Positions 11,160 to 22,859 are shown, numbered from the stretch's first letter. The stretch: 64,000 bases of DNA from Deinandra increscens subsp. villosa (GCA_039602395.1 JBCNJP010000007.1:118702957-118766956); one strand, 5' to 3'. Translations and numbers: made by a program. Notes: generated by a model from the sequence alone, not told the origin.

Positions 11160-12170
11160 AGCATCTATCACTGGCTACTGGAAAATCATTTGCACAATAG
11201 GACTAGATCTGAACAAGTTCTCGATCCATATTGAGAAGATGATTACTGTAAAGTTGGAGATGGTGCAAATGCGTTATTCAAGACTGATAACTGGGCTGCG
11301 GATGTGCCTCTACAGGAAATATTTTCGAAATTGTTATGTTCTACAAAGAACATAAGAATAAGTGTCAAAGATGGAATCCTATTGCTTCTTTAAACTCAAT
11401 CATAGATTCAAAAAATGGGCAACACGACCATCGGGAATCAATTATGTAACCGTATTAACCTTGTATCTAGGGTAGGTTTGGTGGTGAGGAAGGACAATTG
11501 GATATGAAAGATGGGGGATCATGAAGAATTCACTACACAATCGATAAAGAGTGCAATTCAACACAAGATATTTGCAACATATGAAGGACACTTTGAGGAA
11601 AACAAGCTAACACCCAAGAAGATAAACTTCTTTATTTGAAGGCTTGGCATCAGCAAACTTCCAGTCAAATAAGCACTATCGAGAAAATGTATCCAAATAG
11701 CGTCCTTGAACTATGAACTATGTGATCAACATGTGGAAAACACAGAACATTTATACATAATCTGTATGGTTGCTCGAGATGTGATGGGTCAGATAAATAA
11801 TTAGTGCAAGTTATTGCAAATGCCAAGACACTCTCAATCAATGAATACATGAGCAAAACGGATAAAAAAAAAAGTTAGTGGTTCGTGCAATAATACAAAC
11901 ACCAACGTGGAGCATTTCTTGCGCCAAATTTTTAGAAAAAAAAGCTTTTAATGAAGTCCCTGTCAACTTGAATAAAACCATTGAAGAGATTAAGGTGTTA
12001 AGTTTCATGTGGCTCAAAAATAGAGTGGAGAAGAAGAACTAAAATGAGAGAAATGGTGTAATTTCAGTTGTATAAGCATGATGTAAGTTGTAATGTATTG
12101 GCATGTTTTGTTTCAACTTGCTTGCTTGAAATCATTCGTAATTAATAAAATTTCATCACGGTTCAAAAAA
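11160..12170 (+). mobile_element. LINE 3' remnant
   Basis: Broken frames on the + strand include Lys-Leu-Thr-Pro-Lys-Lys-Ile-Asn-Phe-Phe (about 11605-11635) followed by Arg-Leu-Gly-Ile and then Cys-Asp-Gln-His-Val-Glu-Asn-Thr-Glu-His. This is the layout of the zf-RVT domain of plant LINEs. Several frameshifts and stops interrupt it. A short A run near 12167 may be the tail. Confidence 0.6.
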
Positions 12171-12194
12171 ATGATACATTACTTAAAGTATTAT

Positions 12195-12300
12195 TAAATT
12201 TTCCTAATCTAATAAACAATTACAATCGTTGACACTGTCAACACTAGGTTCATTCTGTCACCAAAATTTCTCCCAAAACCACTCATACATGTTTTGTAAT
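12195..12300. repeat. Dispersed repeat, copy 1 (copy 2 at 13260-13375)
   Basis: TCTAATAAACAATTA, then GACACTGTCAACACTAGGTTC and CTCATACATGTTTTGTAA. The same order of phrases is found at 13260-13375. The two copies bracket the hAT-type element at 12484-13072 but lie outside its target duplication. Confidence 0.65.
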
Positions 12301-12483
12301 AAAGTTTATTGGCCTATCATTAGTATTGATTATTTTTATTTATTTGCAAACGATTAATTGTCTGGGATATTAATATATTATACAATTAATTTCTATCTCG
12401 TAATTACATAAACTTTTGTCATGTGAAACTAACCCAGTTGATAAAGATTTTTTTTCTATTAGTTGTAGGTTCTAGGTTTAAAC

Positions 12484-13072
12484 TAGGGATGACAATGAAA
12501 CTCGAACCCGATGGGAAAACCTGAAACCCGATACACATGGGGCGGTTATGGGATCGGGTAATCGGGTATAAGAGCGGGTATGTGATTACTTTTGAATCTT
12601 TTTCGTGGGTATGGGATTTGATTATATACCCGCTTACCCGTCCCGATTACCCGATAATATATACCCGTTTACCTGATTATATACCCGTCATATTTTTCTT
12701 TATTACATTTTGTTTATTTTAAGTATATATTGTATAATTTTATTTATCTATTTTTTATTTTTATCTATAATACTAAGTTAGTAGTCTAAAACATTGATTT
12801 ACATATTATTAAATTTATATATGTTTAGTTACTTGAGGTATTTTATTATAATTGTGATAAATAAAAATTAATAGTTAGCCGATATACACCCGACGGGCAT
12901 ACCCGATACCCGATGGGTAAATACCCGTTAGAAACCCGACCCGATACCCGATGGGTAAATACCCGCTAGAAACCCGACGGGTTTGGGGTCGAGTATTGGA
13001 CACACTTTTATAACCGGGTATGGGGTTGGGATTACTCAAACCCGTTCCAAACCCGCTCCATTGCCATCCCTA
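12484..13072. mobile_element. Non-autonomous hAT-type element rich in ACCCG units
   Basis: Terminal inverted repeats TAGGGATGACAATG (left) and CATTGCCATCCCTA (right) are flanked by GTTTAAAC (12476-12483) and GTTCAAAC (13073-13080), an 8-bp duplication with one mismatch, as expected for hAT. The subterminal parts are dense in GGGTA/TACCCG/ACCCGA motifs in both orientations, typical of transposase-binding arrays. The 589-bp element has no coding capacity. Confidence 0.85.
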
Positions 13073-13259
13073 GTTCAAACCCACACATTGATATAATATA
13101 TCTGTAGAGTAATATAAAAGTAGGAATAACATAAATTCAGCGTTAAACAAATTTCATAAAGATTTCAGTATACAAAAGATAGTAAAATCTAGGTAAAATA
13201 ATAGATAAACAACTTCAATAAGCAGATAAATTGGATTTTAATAATTCACACTATCTATT

Positions 13260-13375
13260 ATTTATAAATCTTACTACTCTAATAAACAATTATAATTATT
13301 GACACATGTCAACGCTAAGTTCATTCTCACATCATAATTTCCCTCAAAATCACTCATACCCATTTTGTAAAAATA
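13260..13375. repeat. Dispersed repeat, copy 2
   Basis: Matches 12195-12300 phrase for phrase: TCTAATAAACAATTA, GACACATGTCAACGCTAAG, then CTCATACCCATTTTGTAA, with scattered differences. Confidence 0.65.
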
Positions 13376-14107
13376 CACATGGACCCTCCTATGACCCGTT
13401 TGTTTTACCTGACCTATATAACCCAATTTGCTTCATAAATAATCTGCTTCAACCCTAACACGGCAGAGCCTCAATCCGATTCATCAATTTCTTCATTCTT
13501 CCATCATTGTTCTTCAATGTTGCAATTACAGTTTCGATTGTGCAGTGATTCTTACAAGAACAAATCGGTTTCAAATGTGTAAAATGATTCGTATTCATGG
13601 TTCATACGTTACGGAGTAATGATTGCCAGTGATTTGAAACCGTCGTCATAGGTTAAAGGTTTTTATGGAGTTAGGGAGGAGAGTAACAAAATTGCGGAAT
13701 CTCATTTATTACATTCGAAATTCCTATTAATTTGTTTTGAATTATTTCATACCTTCATCTATATATTCAACTTAATAAAATCATACTTGTTTCTTTTATA
13801 ATATATAACGTTTCATTTACAATTTGTGAAGCATACGTATAATATTATCCCCTATTCTCCGTAGGTGTGAACACATTTGGAACCGACATGTCTTATAATT
13901 TACACATGGTTTGTGGCGCATCCTTTTTAACCGACGCAACTTTTGGTGAGAACTGCTATAAATAGAGATGCATTTCATTTTGGGAAAAACAGTTCTTCGA
14001 TTTACGCAAAAATCTGAAAGTTTACTCTTCCATATATGATAAAGAAAAGATCCATCCAATTTTGAGACATTAGTTATTTCTCAAAAAGCCTTCCTTTTAA
14101 GTTTTTT
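13376..14107. other. Gene-free DNA with a promoter-like stretch
   Basis: A TATA-like CCTATATAACCC (around 13413) precedes a CT-rich, 5'UTR-like stretch, but no convincing coding frame follows. It may be the promoter of a lost gene or of an unrecognised element. Confidence 0.3.
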
Positions 14108-14250
14108 TAACGTAAATTTGGATCACTGATGGATCATCATAGGTGAGAACCCCTGGCTAATCTGTAGCCCCAATTTATTTATTTTTTTATTACAAGTGGG
14201 ACTTCAAATTAAGACCTCTCATTTATAAGAAGTATTTGTCGTACTCAGTA
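14108..14250 (-). mobile_element. SINE, truncated or diverged copy
   Basis: On the + strand it reads AAATTTGGATCACTGATGGA, then GTAGCCCCAATTTATTTATTT and ATTACAAGTGGGACTTCAAA. These are the 3' and middle blocks of the SINE at 14321-14551 in the same orientation. The tRNA-like head is badly eroded. Confidence 0.7.
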
Positions 14251-14320
14251 GTTCATCCGCACATGACATATATTTTAGATGGGACATAAGAAAAACATTT
14301 CTTCTTTATATATCATATTT

Positions 14321-14551
14321 CATTTTTTTTTTTGAACGGCAAATTTGGATCACTGACGGGGGCATTACCCACCCACCCGATCATCTCCAATCCCCATCAG
14401 GAGGAAACTCACCATTTGTGAGAAAACCTCCTGGCCCAGCCTGTAACCCCCATTAATTTATTTTTTGTTACAAGTGGGACTTGAACCCAAGACCTCCCCA
14501 TTATAATGTCTTGGGTACCTCCCTCTAGCCAATTGGGCTAGAGATCATTGG
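14321..14551 (-). mobile_element. tRNA-derived SINE, well preserved
   Basis: On the minus strand the element starts at 14551 with CCAATGATCTCTAGCCCAAT (A box TAGCCCAATTGG), continues to the B box GGTTCAAGTCC (about 14477-14467), then a non-tRNA body ending in GATCCAAATTTGCCGTTC and a poly(A) tail (T run at 14323-14333). An 8-bp duplication TCATATTT lies at 14313-14320 and 14552-14559. Pol III would transcribe it from the internal boxes, and it needs a LINE's machinery to move. Confidence 0.88.
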
Positions 14552-14559
14552 TCATATTT

Positions 14560-15947
14560 TAAACTCATATTGAAGTAATTAAATGAGCAATTATATAAAA
14601 AAAATAATCACAAGTCCAATAAATGACAAGGATTTGTCACAATTTTACAACAATTATCGTTGAGCTAAAAAAAATATATATATAAGGGCATGTTATTTAA
14701 AATCGCCCCGGCAACCAAAATCTTAAAAACGTCCATGGATTCTATATACATTGATTCATTGTATCTTGGGACGCAATTCTCCAGTACCCGTAACATGCAA
14801 GTTGGGTGACTGAAGGGGGCAAAATTACTTTAAAAATAGAGAATACTCGCTTTGAATCAATAAATAGTAGCCACTGTCATTTGAAAACACAAAAACTAAC
14901 ACTACTATTTTAACATCCCCCCCCCCCCCCCCCACCCCAAATTCCAATGTTAAATTTATGAACTAGCTTCATGTTTTCATGTTCTTTTTAACCTTTAAAA
15001 TTAAGCTCGAGTCACAAACGACTCACATAGCTACATGATACCAGGTAAATTTGTTCTTTTGTGTTTATTTTTTTATGCTTAAAATGTTCTTATATTTCAA
15101 AATTTCGAAATATTTACCTTTAAAAATACTCACGTGACATCTAACAATTTAATCCACGTGTCATCAAACCTGTAAAGCCATATGACCCAATCACAACGTA
15201 AAATCATTCCTTTCAACTTTAACTTTTTTTTTATATAGGATAATTACGTAAAGAAAACCCTAAGAAAATTCATTTTTTGTCCTACTTCAAATGGCCACAA
15301 CCACGGTGTCGGCACATAAAAATGTCATCACTACTACAAGTGGATGAATAAATAAAAAGGACAAAATGTCAACCATCTATATACACGACGACCAGTCAAG
15401 AGTCAAGACTTAAGACTCAAAACTAAAAACTAAAAACTAAAAAGTCATATACCATTGGCACATGGACGGTTTTGGTTTTTGAATAGTATTTAAATAAACG
15501 TAAGCATGGGCACAACCCAGTAGGACTGTGTTTGTTGAGAGGGTTCACACTAGTGTACGTGGCTTGATTGATTAAAAGATAACATTAATTGAAGTTAGAT
15601 AGATTTATAACTATATTGATTTTATAATTATATATAATTTAACCTAGCGTCATTTTGATGTTGATAAGATTTATCTTTTTAAGTGACGAGAGTTTAATGT
15701 TAATGGTGGACAAAAATAATTATCGTTCAAATTATAAGAATTTAGGGGCACAAAAAGTGTCTTTTATGAATTAACCTTTTTAATTACCATATAAACAAAG
15801 TTCAACTTCTTAGGAATGATTCTTTTTTATATTTAGTCAATCTCTATGTCACGTATCACAATTGGAGCTCGTCACATGGTGAGTTCTTATTTTTATTTTT
15901 TTTAAAAGCTATTTTTTTATAGTTAAATGCATATAAACGCAATACAA
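14560..15947. other. AT-rich intergenic DNA, no gene seen
   Basis: Contains a C homopolymer at about 14919-14936 and a short CTAAAAACTAAAAA repeat near 15420. No frame encodes a protein I recognise. Confidence 0.45.
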
Positions 15948-15950
15948 TTA

Positions 15951-16273
15951 CACTATGTTCCCGAGTTCACTTAAGGAGAGAAAAAAAGAAAAGAAAAGGA
16001 AAGAGAAATGTATTTGTGTTCCTAAGTTTTATTTAAGGAGAGGAAGGGAAATGAATATAAAAGATGTTGTGTTCCCGAATATCGTTAAAGGGAGGAAAAG
16101 AAAGGAATTCCTTCTAATTTGGAAGGAAACAGAAGAAAAGGAAATGAAACACTTTCTTTTCTCTTCTTTTCTTTTCCTTCCTTTCATTTCCTTTCTTTTC
16201 TTTTCTTTTCCTTCCTTTCATTTCCTTTCTTTTCTTTTCTTTTCTCTCCATAAATTAACTCGGGAACATAGTG
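15951..16273. mobile_element. MITE with CACTATG termini and TTA duplication
   Basis: Perfect inverted ends CACTATGTTCCCGAGTT and AACTCGGGAACATAGTG are flanked by TTA on both sides (15948-15950, 16274-16276). Internal copies of TGTTCCYRA...TTAAGGAGAGG recur three times near the left end, and the right half is a CTTTC polypyrimidine tract mirrored by GAAAG on the left. A 3-bp TTA duplication suits PIF/Harbinger, while CACTA at the tips also fits CACTA elements; I cannot decide. Confidence 0.8.
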
Positions 16274-17080
16274 TTAAGGATCTTGGGCTACCCATAAGAG
16301 AAAGGATGAATTATGCATGTACCTGGCAACCAATTATTGAGGAGTTCGAACGAAAACTTTCTATAGAGCATAACACTATCCATTGGAGGAAGACTCATAC
16401 TAATCAAATTTGTTCTCTAAGTCTACCACTTTATTATTTCTCTCTATTTCGGGCTTCAAACAACATTCTCAAATCATTGGAAAAAAAGTAGAAGAAGGTT
16501 CCTATGGTGTGGAACGGGTGACACTAGCTCGCAAAATACATTGGGTCAAATGGGTACACGTAATTGCCCCTAAGGTGAGGGGGGGGGGGGGGGGGTTCTT
16601 GGCATAGGCTCTTTGAAAGCCTCTAATCTATTACTTCTAGGCATTGGTGTTACTCGAGTGAGACTCTGCTATCTGGAGAAGCGTAATCTCTGAACTACAT
16701 TCAAATCACAACAATGCAACTCACAAAATTTCATCCTCGATGGGTCACACAGGTGTATGGAAATCAAAGTAGAGGTTTCTTTGCTAGACCTGAACATTAA
16801 TTTGGCTCACATAAGAAACAATCTTGGGGAAGATTTCCATTGCAGCCATCGACGGAATATATTAAACAAGATGGAAGTAGTCAAAGATCATTTTAAGCTC
16901 GAGTAGAATAATTGGATTCCATTAAAGACTAACATTCTTGTTTGGAGAGCAATTGAAGGAAAAATCCTGACTTTTGAAGCTTTGTCCCACAAGGGCATTA
17001 ACCCCCCTCTCGTCTATGACCAATGTGCCACGAAGACCACGAGACTCACGAACATTTGTTCACAGTATGCTACATATTTT
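16274..17080 (+). mobile_element. LINE remnant (RT tail and zf-RVT)
   Basis: Starting just right of the MITE, the frame reads Leu-Gly-Leu-Pro-Ile-Arg-Glu-Arg-Met, the conserved motif at the end of plant LINE reverse transcriptases, and continues in the same frame to about 16490. A G run at about 16578-16595 and several frameshifts follow. At 16915-17050 another frame has Asn-Ile-Leu-Val-Trp-Arg and a Cys-Pro-Met-Cys...His zinc-binding cluster. Both ends of the LINE are missing, and upstream of the MITE no LINE sequence is seen. Confidence 0.7.
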
Positions 17081-18022
17081 TGATCGCTAAGAATTATAAA
17101 TAATTTATTACAATTATTTATCGTTTTGTAGTCAGTTTCAGAATAAACTTACACTTCGACCTGAACGTTCGTAATTCACCATCGAGTCGTTAATTTTGGT
17201 CATGTCCATTATGTCGTTCCAATTCGAAAGGCACGGCTATTCTTATAAATACTCATATATTTGTTTAATTTGTTGGTTCGTCGTTCCTGTTTCGGTCGTC
17301 AAGGTGATCTGCGGGTCGAATCATTTGGTTACGCAATATCATTCTTTCATTTGTGTCTCCAGTTTCAGGTGAGTATTCATAGCCCGACTTTCTTTTGAAC
17401 GTTTTGGGGTGCAACATGTACCGTATTCAAACTCATGTTCGATATACTTTTATCAAAAACTACATGCGAACTCTATGTGTTATGTGTGTTCTTGTATGAT
17501 TAGATTTGGGTGGATTATTGCTATGATCGATTGAACGATGTGAACAATGGAACGATTGAGCGATGGAACGATTGAACGATTGAATGGCCTCGTGTGACAT
17601 TAACTGTAAAAATACGGGGTTATGATAGTAGATTTATTGGCTTGACACGCCCACTTGGCCTGCCTCACGTGTGGCGCCTTGTGCTTCAAAGCCTTATTGT
17701 CAGGGTTGGATCATACACTCTTATTTACTCTATTTTATATCAAGTTTATTATGCTCGATTACACTTAACTCGTATATCGCATAATTTACAATTAGTGTGT
17801 ACGCTAAACCTATGTTTACTCACCAACTATTCGTAGTTGACCCTTATTTAATTTTGTACATGTTGCAGGCTTTGTTGTCGATGTTGTTGATCGCGTTGAT
17901 GATACTTTAGGATGCATGTGGATTTAGTGAGACCTAAATTAATCAAGTTAATCTGTGATTTACATTTAATTGTGTTGGCTTATCATGTATTACTTTATTG
18001 CTATGAAATGGGTTGATTAAGA
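17081..18022. other. Gene-free DNA, no feature recognised
   Basis: Moderately AT-rich. A short repeat of GATTGAACGATTGAGCGATGGAACG type lies at 17528-17585. No protein frame is recognised. Confidence 0.4.
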
Positions 18023-18515
18023 AGAGTTGGGGTAGAATACATCCATCAAAATCCCTACATCCTCTACATCCACCCCCTTTTTCATTAAAAACACCAAAAA
18101 AAACAGTTTCTAACAATTATTTTTTTAAAAAAACATCATAAGTCAAATCGCTATATTAGCTTTCTGGAAAACCTTTTTTAAAAATTTTTATGCCGTTTTT
18201 ATTATTTTTTCAAAAAAAAACGCCAAAAAATACAAAAAATAAAAAAAAAAATTCAAAAAAATGTGTGTTTTGTTGCGTCTAGAAGAATGGTGTTTTTAGA
18301 AAAAAAAAATAATTAAAAAGGTGTTTTTTGGTGTTTTTTTTTGAAAAAAAAAACACATCACAAAAATTGAAAAAAAAAAGTGTTCTAGAAAGCTAATATA
18401 GCGATTCGAGGTATAGTGTTGTTTTAAAAAAAATTGTTAGAAAGTGTTTTTTGGTATTTTTTTTATGAAAAAGGTGGATGTAGAATTTTTGGTAGATGTA
18501 GAATAACTCAACTCT
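18023..18515. mobile_element. Foldback MITE
   Basis: Inverted ends AGAGTTGGGGTAGAATACATC and GATGTAGAATAACTCAACTCT are followed inward by complementary blocks, for example ATCGCTATATTAGCTTTCT against AGAAAGCTAATATAGCGAT, and A-rich against T-rich tracts. The whole 493-bp unit folds back on itself. It is non-coding. I cannot define the target duplication, so the superfamily is open. Confidence 0.7.
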
Positions 18516-18847
18516 GATGAAGAATATCGCAACATTTAATTAGTGTTGTATGCATCTGGACAATCATCGCGCCCCGACGTATTCCGATGTCGTTTGGGGT
18601 GTGACATAGTCTTTCCCTTCATTTTGGGTACCATTTGTGAGAAATTAGAGAGTAAGGTTTAGGTTTACATAGCCAAGAAACCTGGAGACAAATTAGAGGT
18701 AACTGTTTTTGGAAAATGAACCCTAAGAATTGAAACAGAGGAAGTTATCAGAGTTGAAATTGGGAGGGGGAGTTGAAAAGGAGAAGAGAAAATTTTTGAA
18801 AATTTAATTTGGTTTAAAATAATATTATTAATTTATTTTAATTTAAT

Positions 18848-19360
18848 CCACATCCATTAGGGTCAATTAGGACCAATGAGGACCAATGGGGATCAAGTAG
18901 GACCAAATAGGACCAACAAAGCCACGAGGCCTAATCAGGGTAATTGGGGTCAATGAGGATCAATTAGGGTCAATGAAGACCAATTATAACTAACGAGGTT
19001 CGATTATGCTCAATTACGACTTATGAGGACCAAATATGACCAATAGGGGCAATTAGGGTCTATTAAGCCGATTGAGGGCCAATTACGCTCAATAAGGACC
19101 AATCAAGACTCAATTAAGATCAATCATGGTCAATTCTAACAAATGAGGACCAGTGAACACTCAATTAGGATGAATTAGGGCCAATGAAGGTCAATTATGG
19201 TCCATTAGTCTCAGTTAGGTTCAATGAATATCACTTACGGTCAATTACGACCAATTAGGGTCAATTAGGCCTAACTGACTCTAATTTATTGTACTTCAAA
19301 GTAACTGGTCCTCGATGAGTCTAGTTGGTCCTTACTAAGGCTAACTGACCCTAATTGGTA
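18848..19360. repeat. Degenerate minisatellite based on GGTCAATTAGGACCAATGAG
   Basis: About 500 bp made of a degenerate 10-12-bp unit, roughly GRCCAATKAGG or its variant GGTCAATTAGG, repeated some 40 times with drift. The phase is irregular. It is too degenerate to code, and no similar array occurs elsewhere in the window. Confidence 0.75.
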
Positions 19361-19624
19361 TATTTGTTCTTAATTGCATAGTAGTTTATTATGTTCATTT
19401 TTGAGTTGTGTTTTATTAATGTCACCATATTTGGTAGTTGCGTTATCCCGGTCATAAAGCACGTGTTAGTAAAATTTTGTTTATTATATCTAAAAGAAAA
19501 TAATAAAGTTAATATCCAACCATATTTTTTGTTAGGGATTATATTTCCGATGGCCGTCGAGAGCACAAATATTTTCCATTTTTAGGGCTTTTAACTCCGA
19601 TCGCCATCCAGATCTGCTTAAAGG

Positions 19625-19918
19625 ATGACAGTTATGTCAACCGTAATTGATATACTCGTACAGTTTCTTAATCTCATTATTTCAACACCTCAAGAAGATG
19701 AAGCTCCTGCTCAACCTCAGGTGGATGACCGTTGGGAGGATGAAGCTTTCTGGAATTGGGCGTTCGATTTTTACTTGCCCAAAAACCCACCAGAAGAGGC
19801 ATTTGGATACTTTTCCGAATTGGATGATGAAGTTCATCCTGAAGAAGAAGAACTGATGGATAAAGATCCAGTGGATGAACCCACCGGAAGAGCCACGTGG
19901 AGACATTTAATTGATTAA
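19625..19918 (+). CDS. Possible small acidic protein, unrecognised
   Basis: An ATG-started frame of 97 codons. The C-terminal two thirds are strongly acidic with many Asp/Glu and Trp residues, including Glu-Asp-Glu-Ala-Phe-Trp-Asn-Trp near residue 38-45; the first 20 residues are hydrophobic. Codon content is richer in GC than the flanks, so it may be a real coding remnant. I do not recognise the family, and no splice partner or promoter is evident. It could be part of a retroelement polyprotein or chance. Confidence 0.3.
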   Translation: MTVMSTVIDILVQFLNLIISTPQEDEAPAQPQVDDRWEDEAFWNWAFDFYLPKNPPEEAFGYFSELDDEVHPEEEELMDKDPVDEPTGRATWRHLID

Positions 19919-20199
19919 TTTAGTTATGTTTATGTCTAAATTTAGGTTTAATTATGTTTAATTTACATATTGTTTAATTAATTTTGGGTATTATTATCAG
20001 TTTGAACAATCCCCCCCCCCCCCTTTTTTTAATTAAAAATTCACCAAAATTTTTGAATTCCCCGCCATTAGTTCAAATTTTACACAAAATTTCAAACTAA
20101 ATGTACTTATTACTGATTCATCAGATACTTTTCACTCTCACTTTCACCGAAAATTTCCAATTAAACGCCTCCAGCGAATAACTAGGTCTTCTTTCTCAT

Positions 20200-20604
20200 T
20201 GTTGGGCTATATTTTATTGAGGCATGAACATTAGTTATTGGGCTAGCTTTTGTTGGTTTTGGGCTTAGTTAGTTATTGTATTGTGCCATGTGGGCCGATT
20301 TTGGTTTGTTTATGATTGGGCCTAATGTGTTTACTATTGGGCTAGGTTTTTGTAAGAGGCACTATATAAGCCTCATGTGTTTATGATTTTAGTTAAGCTT
20401 TTCAATACAATCAAAGGGGTTTACGATTTCTGTGCATCCTTATTTACGATCAGCTTCAACAAGATAGGGTTTCTCATTCAAGATTCAATCTTTCTTATAG
20501 ATTGAATCCATTTCTTCTACTTGTTTCTTGAATCAATTGCATTTGAGGTTTCCGCACTCATTTGTGATTAGATATCGTGTTGACGGTTTGATCTCGGACC
20601 AACA
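20200..20604 (+). mobile_element. Solo 5' LTR of a retrotransposon
   Basis: Begins TGTTGGGCTATA and ends GGACCAACA, with TG..CA borders. It contains TATA-like CACTATATAAGCC (about 20362) and is followed at once by a primer-binding site. Downstream only about 100-250 bp may be element-derived; no gag or pol follows, so the element is truncated. Confidence 0.7.
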
Positions 20605-20605
20605 A

Positions 20606-20618
20606 TTGATATCAGAAC
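20606..20618 (+). other. Primer-binding site (initiator Met tRNA type)
   Basis: TTGATATCAGAAC directly after the LTR is close to the plant consensus TGGTATCAGAGC, where the 3' end of initiator methionine tRNA anneals to prime minus-strand DNA synthesis. Confidence 0.6.
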
Positions 20619-20699
20619 TAAGAATCATTGATTCAAGGCTCACACGATATTGATTCAAGCAGATTTCTGGGTTAAAGTTCTTGTTTTTGAGAAAAATCT

Positions 20700-22010
20700 G
20701 ATAGTAAGGTAGAGCTTTGATGGAGTTTTAGTTGAAGTTAGGAAGAAGAAAGGTGAATTTGAAGATGAATAAAACGAAAAAGGATAATATAGATAGGTTA
20801 AAAAGTAATGTCTGTAAATGTTAGGATAAAGGAAGTCAAAGATAATCTTTAGGATTGAATGTTTTATATAAGCCCCTCAAGTTTAAAGAAAAATTTAAAA
20901 CAAGTCTTTATGTATTTTGAATATTGAAGTTTTACACAAGGTTAAAAAGCAATGTCTGTAAATATTGAAGTTATGATCTTCTATTATTATATTAGATACT
21001 AATCATAACTAACTAAAAATATTATGTATTTTTTTTTCAATTTAAATATGTTTTATTCAACAATTCAAAGGTTCACGACGAAATAAAAGACAAACGGGTA
21101 ATAAGTTGTATCGTTATACCTTTAGTAAATAAGTAATATGTTCTTTTATATAGTTACTCAGATATATTATTATAGTTTTTTTTTTTTTGGTTCAATTAGA
21201 TCAAAAGATGTATCTCAAGTTTATTTCATTAAGAAAATATATGTTACATTCACAATATGAGTAAGTAATAAGTGCAAATTGTCTTTCTAACCCATTGTAT
21301 CCCGAATTGTTTTTATCTGACCCAATTGATCTGACTTAGTTTAAGCCAGTCTATTTTTTTTTGCCCTCGCTCATGAAAAACTCTGGATCCGTCACTTAGA
21401 ATACCTTTTTTATTTAGAAAACCTTTTTCTTAAGTTTTTTTTTAAAACATTTTTTATATAGGAGTTCTTTTATCCATTAAAAATAGAAGATAGAATATAA
21501 CTTAAAAAAAAACGTTTTGGAAAATATGTTTCAAATCATCTATTTTCATAAATAAGTTTTTCTATTACACTTTAAAATATAAAACTTATATTTCCAGTTT
21601 TGACCAAGTTGACAAGTTCCTTTTTATTATTTTTTTGAAGTTTATAAAAGAAGAAAAACCAAGTGGACAAGTGGTTGTGGGAAAACTATATCAATTTTTG
21701 TATGTGTAGAAAGAAGATAAAATAAACCGTTCAGACTCTCACTTTCCTATTTCTTTCCCCCAACATTTTAATTTAATTATAGTTGAACTAAAAAATTAGG
21801 TCAATTGTGTACGCGTACGTGATAAAGACGTTAAACTTTCTAACTTTACAAATACTCCTTTTATATTATCGTACACTTCATTTAATATCACTTGTATTTA
21901 ATGTAAGTAGTGAGTTATGTGGTGTTTGTTTTTTTCTTTTAATTTTTTTTTGTTTTGTAAAAACTTAGAATAAAACAATTTGGAAACAATATTTCAGCTT
22001 TGGAGCAAGT
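20700..22010. other. AT-rich intergenic DNA with one dispersed repeat
   Basis: No gene is seen. The stretch 21415-21560 is nearly the same as 59600-59745, sharing ATATAGGAGTTCTTTTATCC and GAAGATAGAATATAACTT, so it is a dispersed repeat of about 150 bp. Confidence 0.5.
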
Positions 22011-22264
22011 GGCTAAGCAATTGGTCTGGTGGTTCGGATCTTAGTGAAATATGAAGTATGAACCCAAGAAATAGTATGGTTGAAAACCTATACGGGTCCA
22101 AAATAGTCTAAAACAATTTTCAAAAATATAGTGTCTGTTATAAAACCAAAGTATTGCTAAGGTCAAACCAGCAATCCGAAAGGCACATTACCTTGGTCAT
22201 ACACCTCCCTTCATCCGTTCCCAAAATGGGATTGACTCAGCCGGGTATGACCTGATCTATAGCT

Positions 22265-22561
22265 GCTAACACTGTTTTTCTTGACAGGACTAAGCACTTT
22301 AAAATAAATTTGTTCTTCTTAAGAAAAAAAGTTTCAAGTGGTTTGATTAAAATTGTTGGAATTCAATCTCTTGAACAACCGACTGATATATTTACAAAGA
22401 GCTTATTTGTCGATCAACATGATAAGTTGTGTAGTCTTTTGGGTATGTTTGATTGTTTTCGGATATCAAACGATGTTAAAATATATATTGAGAATACCAT
22501 TTTAATATCCTTAAATGTAAGCATTTGTGTATTTATCTTTTGGGCTTGTTGTTATTCTTGA
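22265..22561 (+). pseudogene. Ty1/copia RNase H C-terminal fragment
   Basis: The frame runs Asp-Arg-Thr-Lys-His-Phe-Lys-Ile from about 22287, then Phe-Phe-Leu-Arg-Lys-Lys-Val, a run ending Asp-Ile-Phe-Thr-Lys-Ser-Leu and finally Leu-Leu-Gly-Met-Phe-Asp (about 22450). This is the standard end of the copia polyprotein. The remaining codons to the stop at 22559-22561 are not conserved. Everything upstream in pol is missing or scrambled. The LTR-like region from 22860 lies where its 3' LTR would be. Confidence 0.8.
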
Positions 22562-22859
22562 TAGGATTGGGCTGCTGGAAATTATTGTTGGAATCTCAGG
22601 AGAAAAACCAGTGGAAAATGAGTTTTTTCACTAAGTGTGAAAATGAGTTTTTCACTAACTTTGGACTAATATAAAATACAGACAACATAGGTTGTTGCCT
22701 CTGTACTTTATGGGTTTGTGTAGTACGTTGTGAGGGCTTTCCAACGCACCAAACCACGTCCTAATCCGAGCTCGTATGAATGAGATATCGAAGCTCAAAG
22801 TTGAGGTCTCGCAACATGTGAAGTTGCGAAAATTAGAGAGAAAAATGCTAAGTATAGCA

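Noticed and set aside
15955..16491. A 178-codon Lys/Phe-rich protein
   Set aside because: The first part is the MITE's purine/pyrimidine arms, the second a LINE remnant; the frame crosses two unrelated elements.
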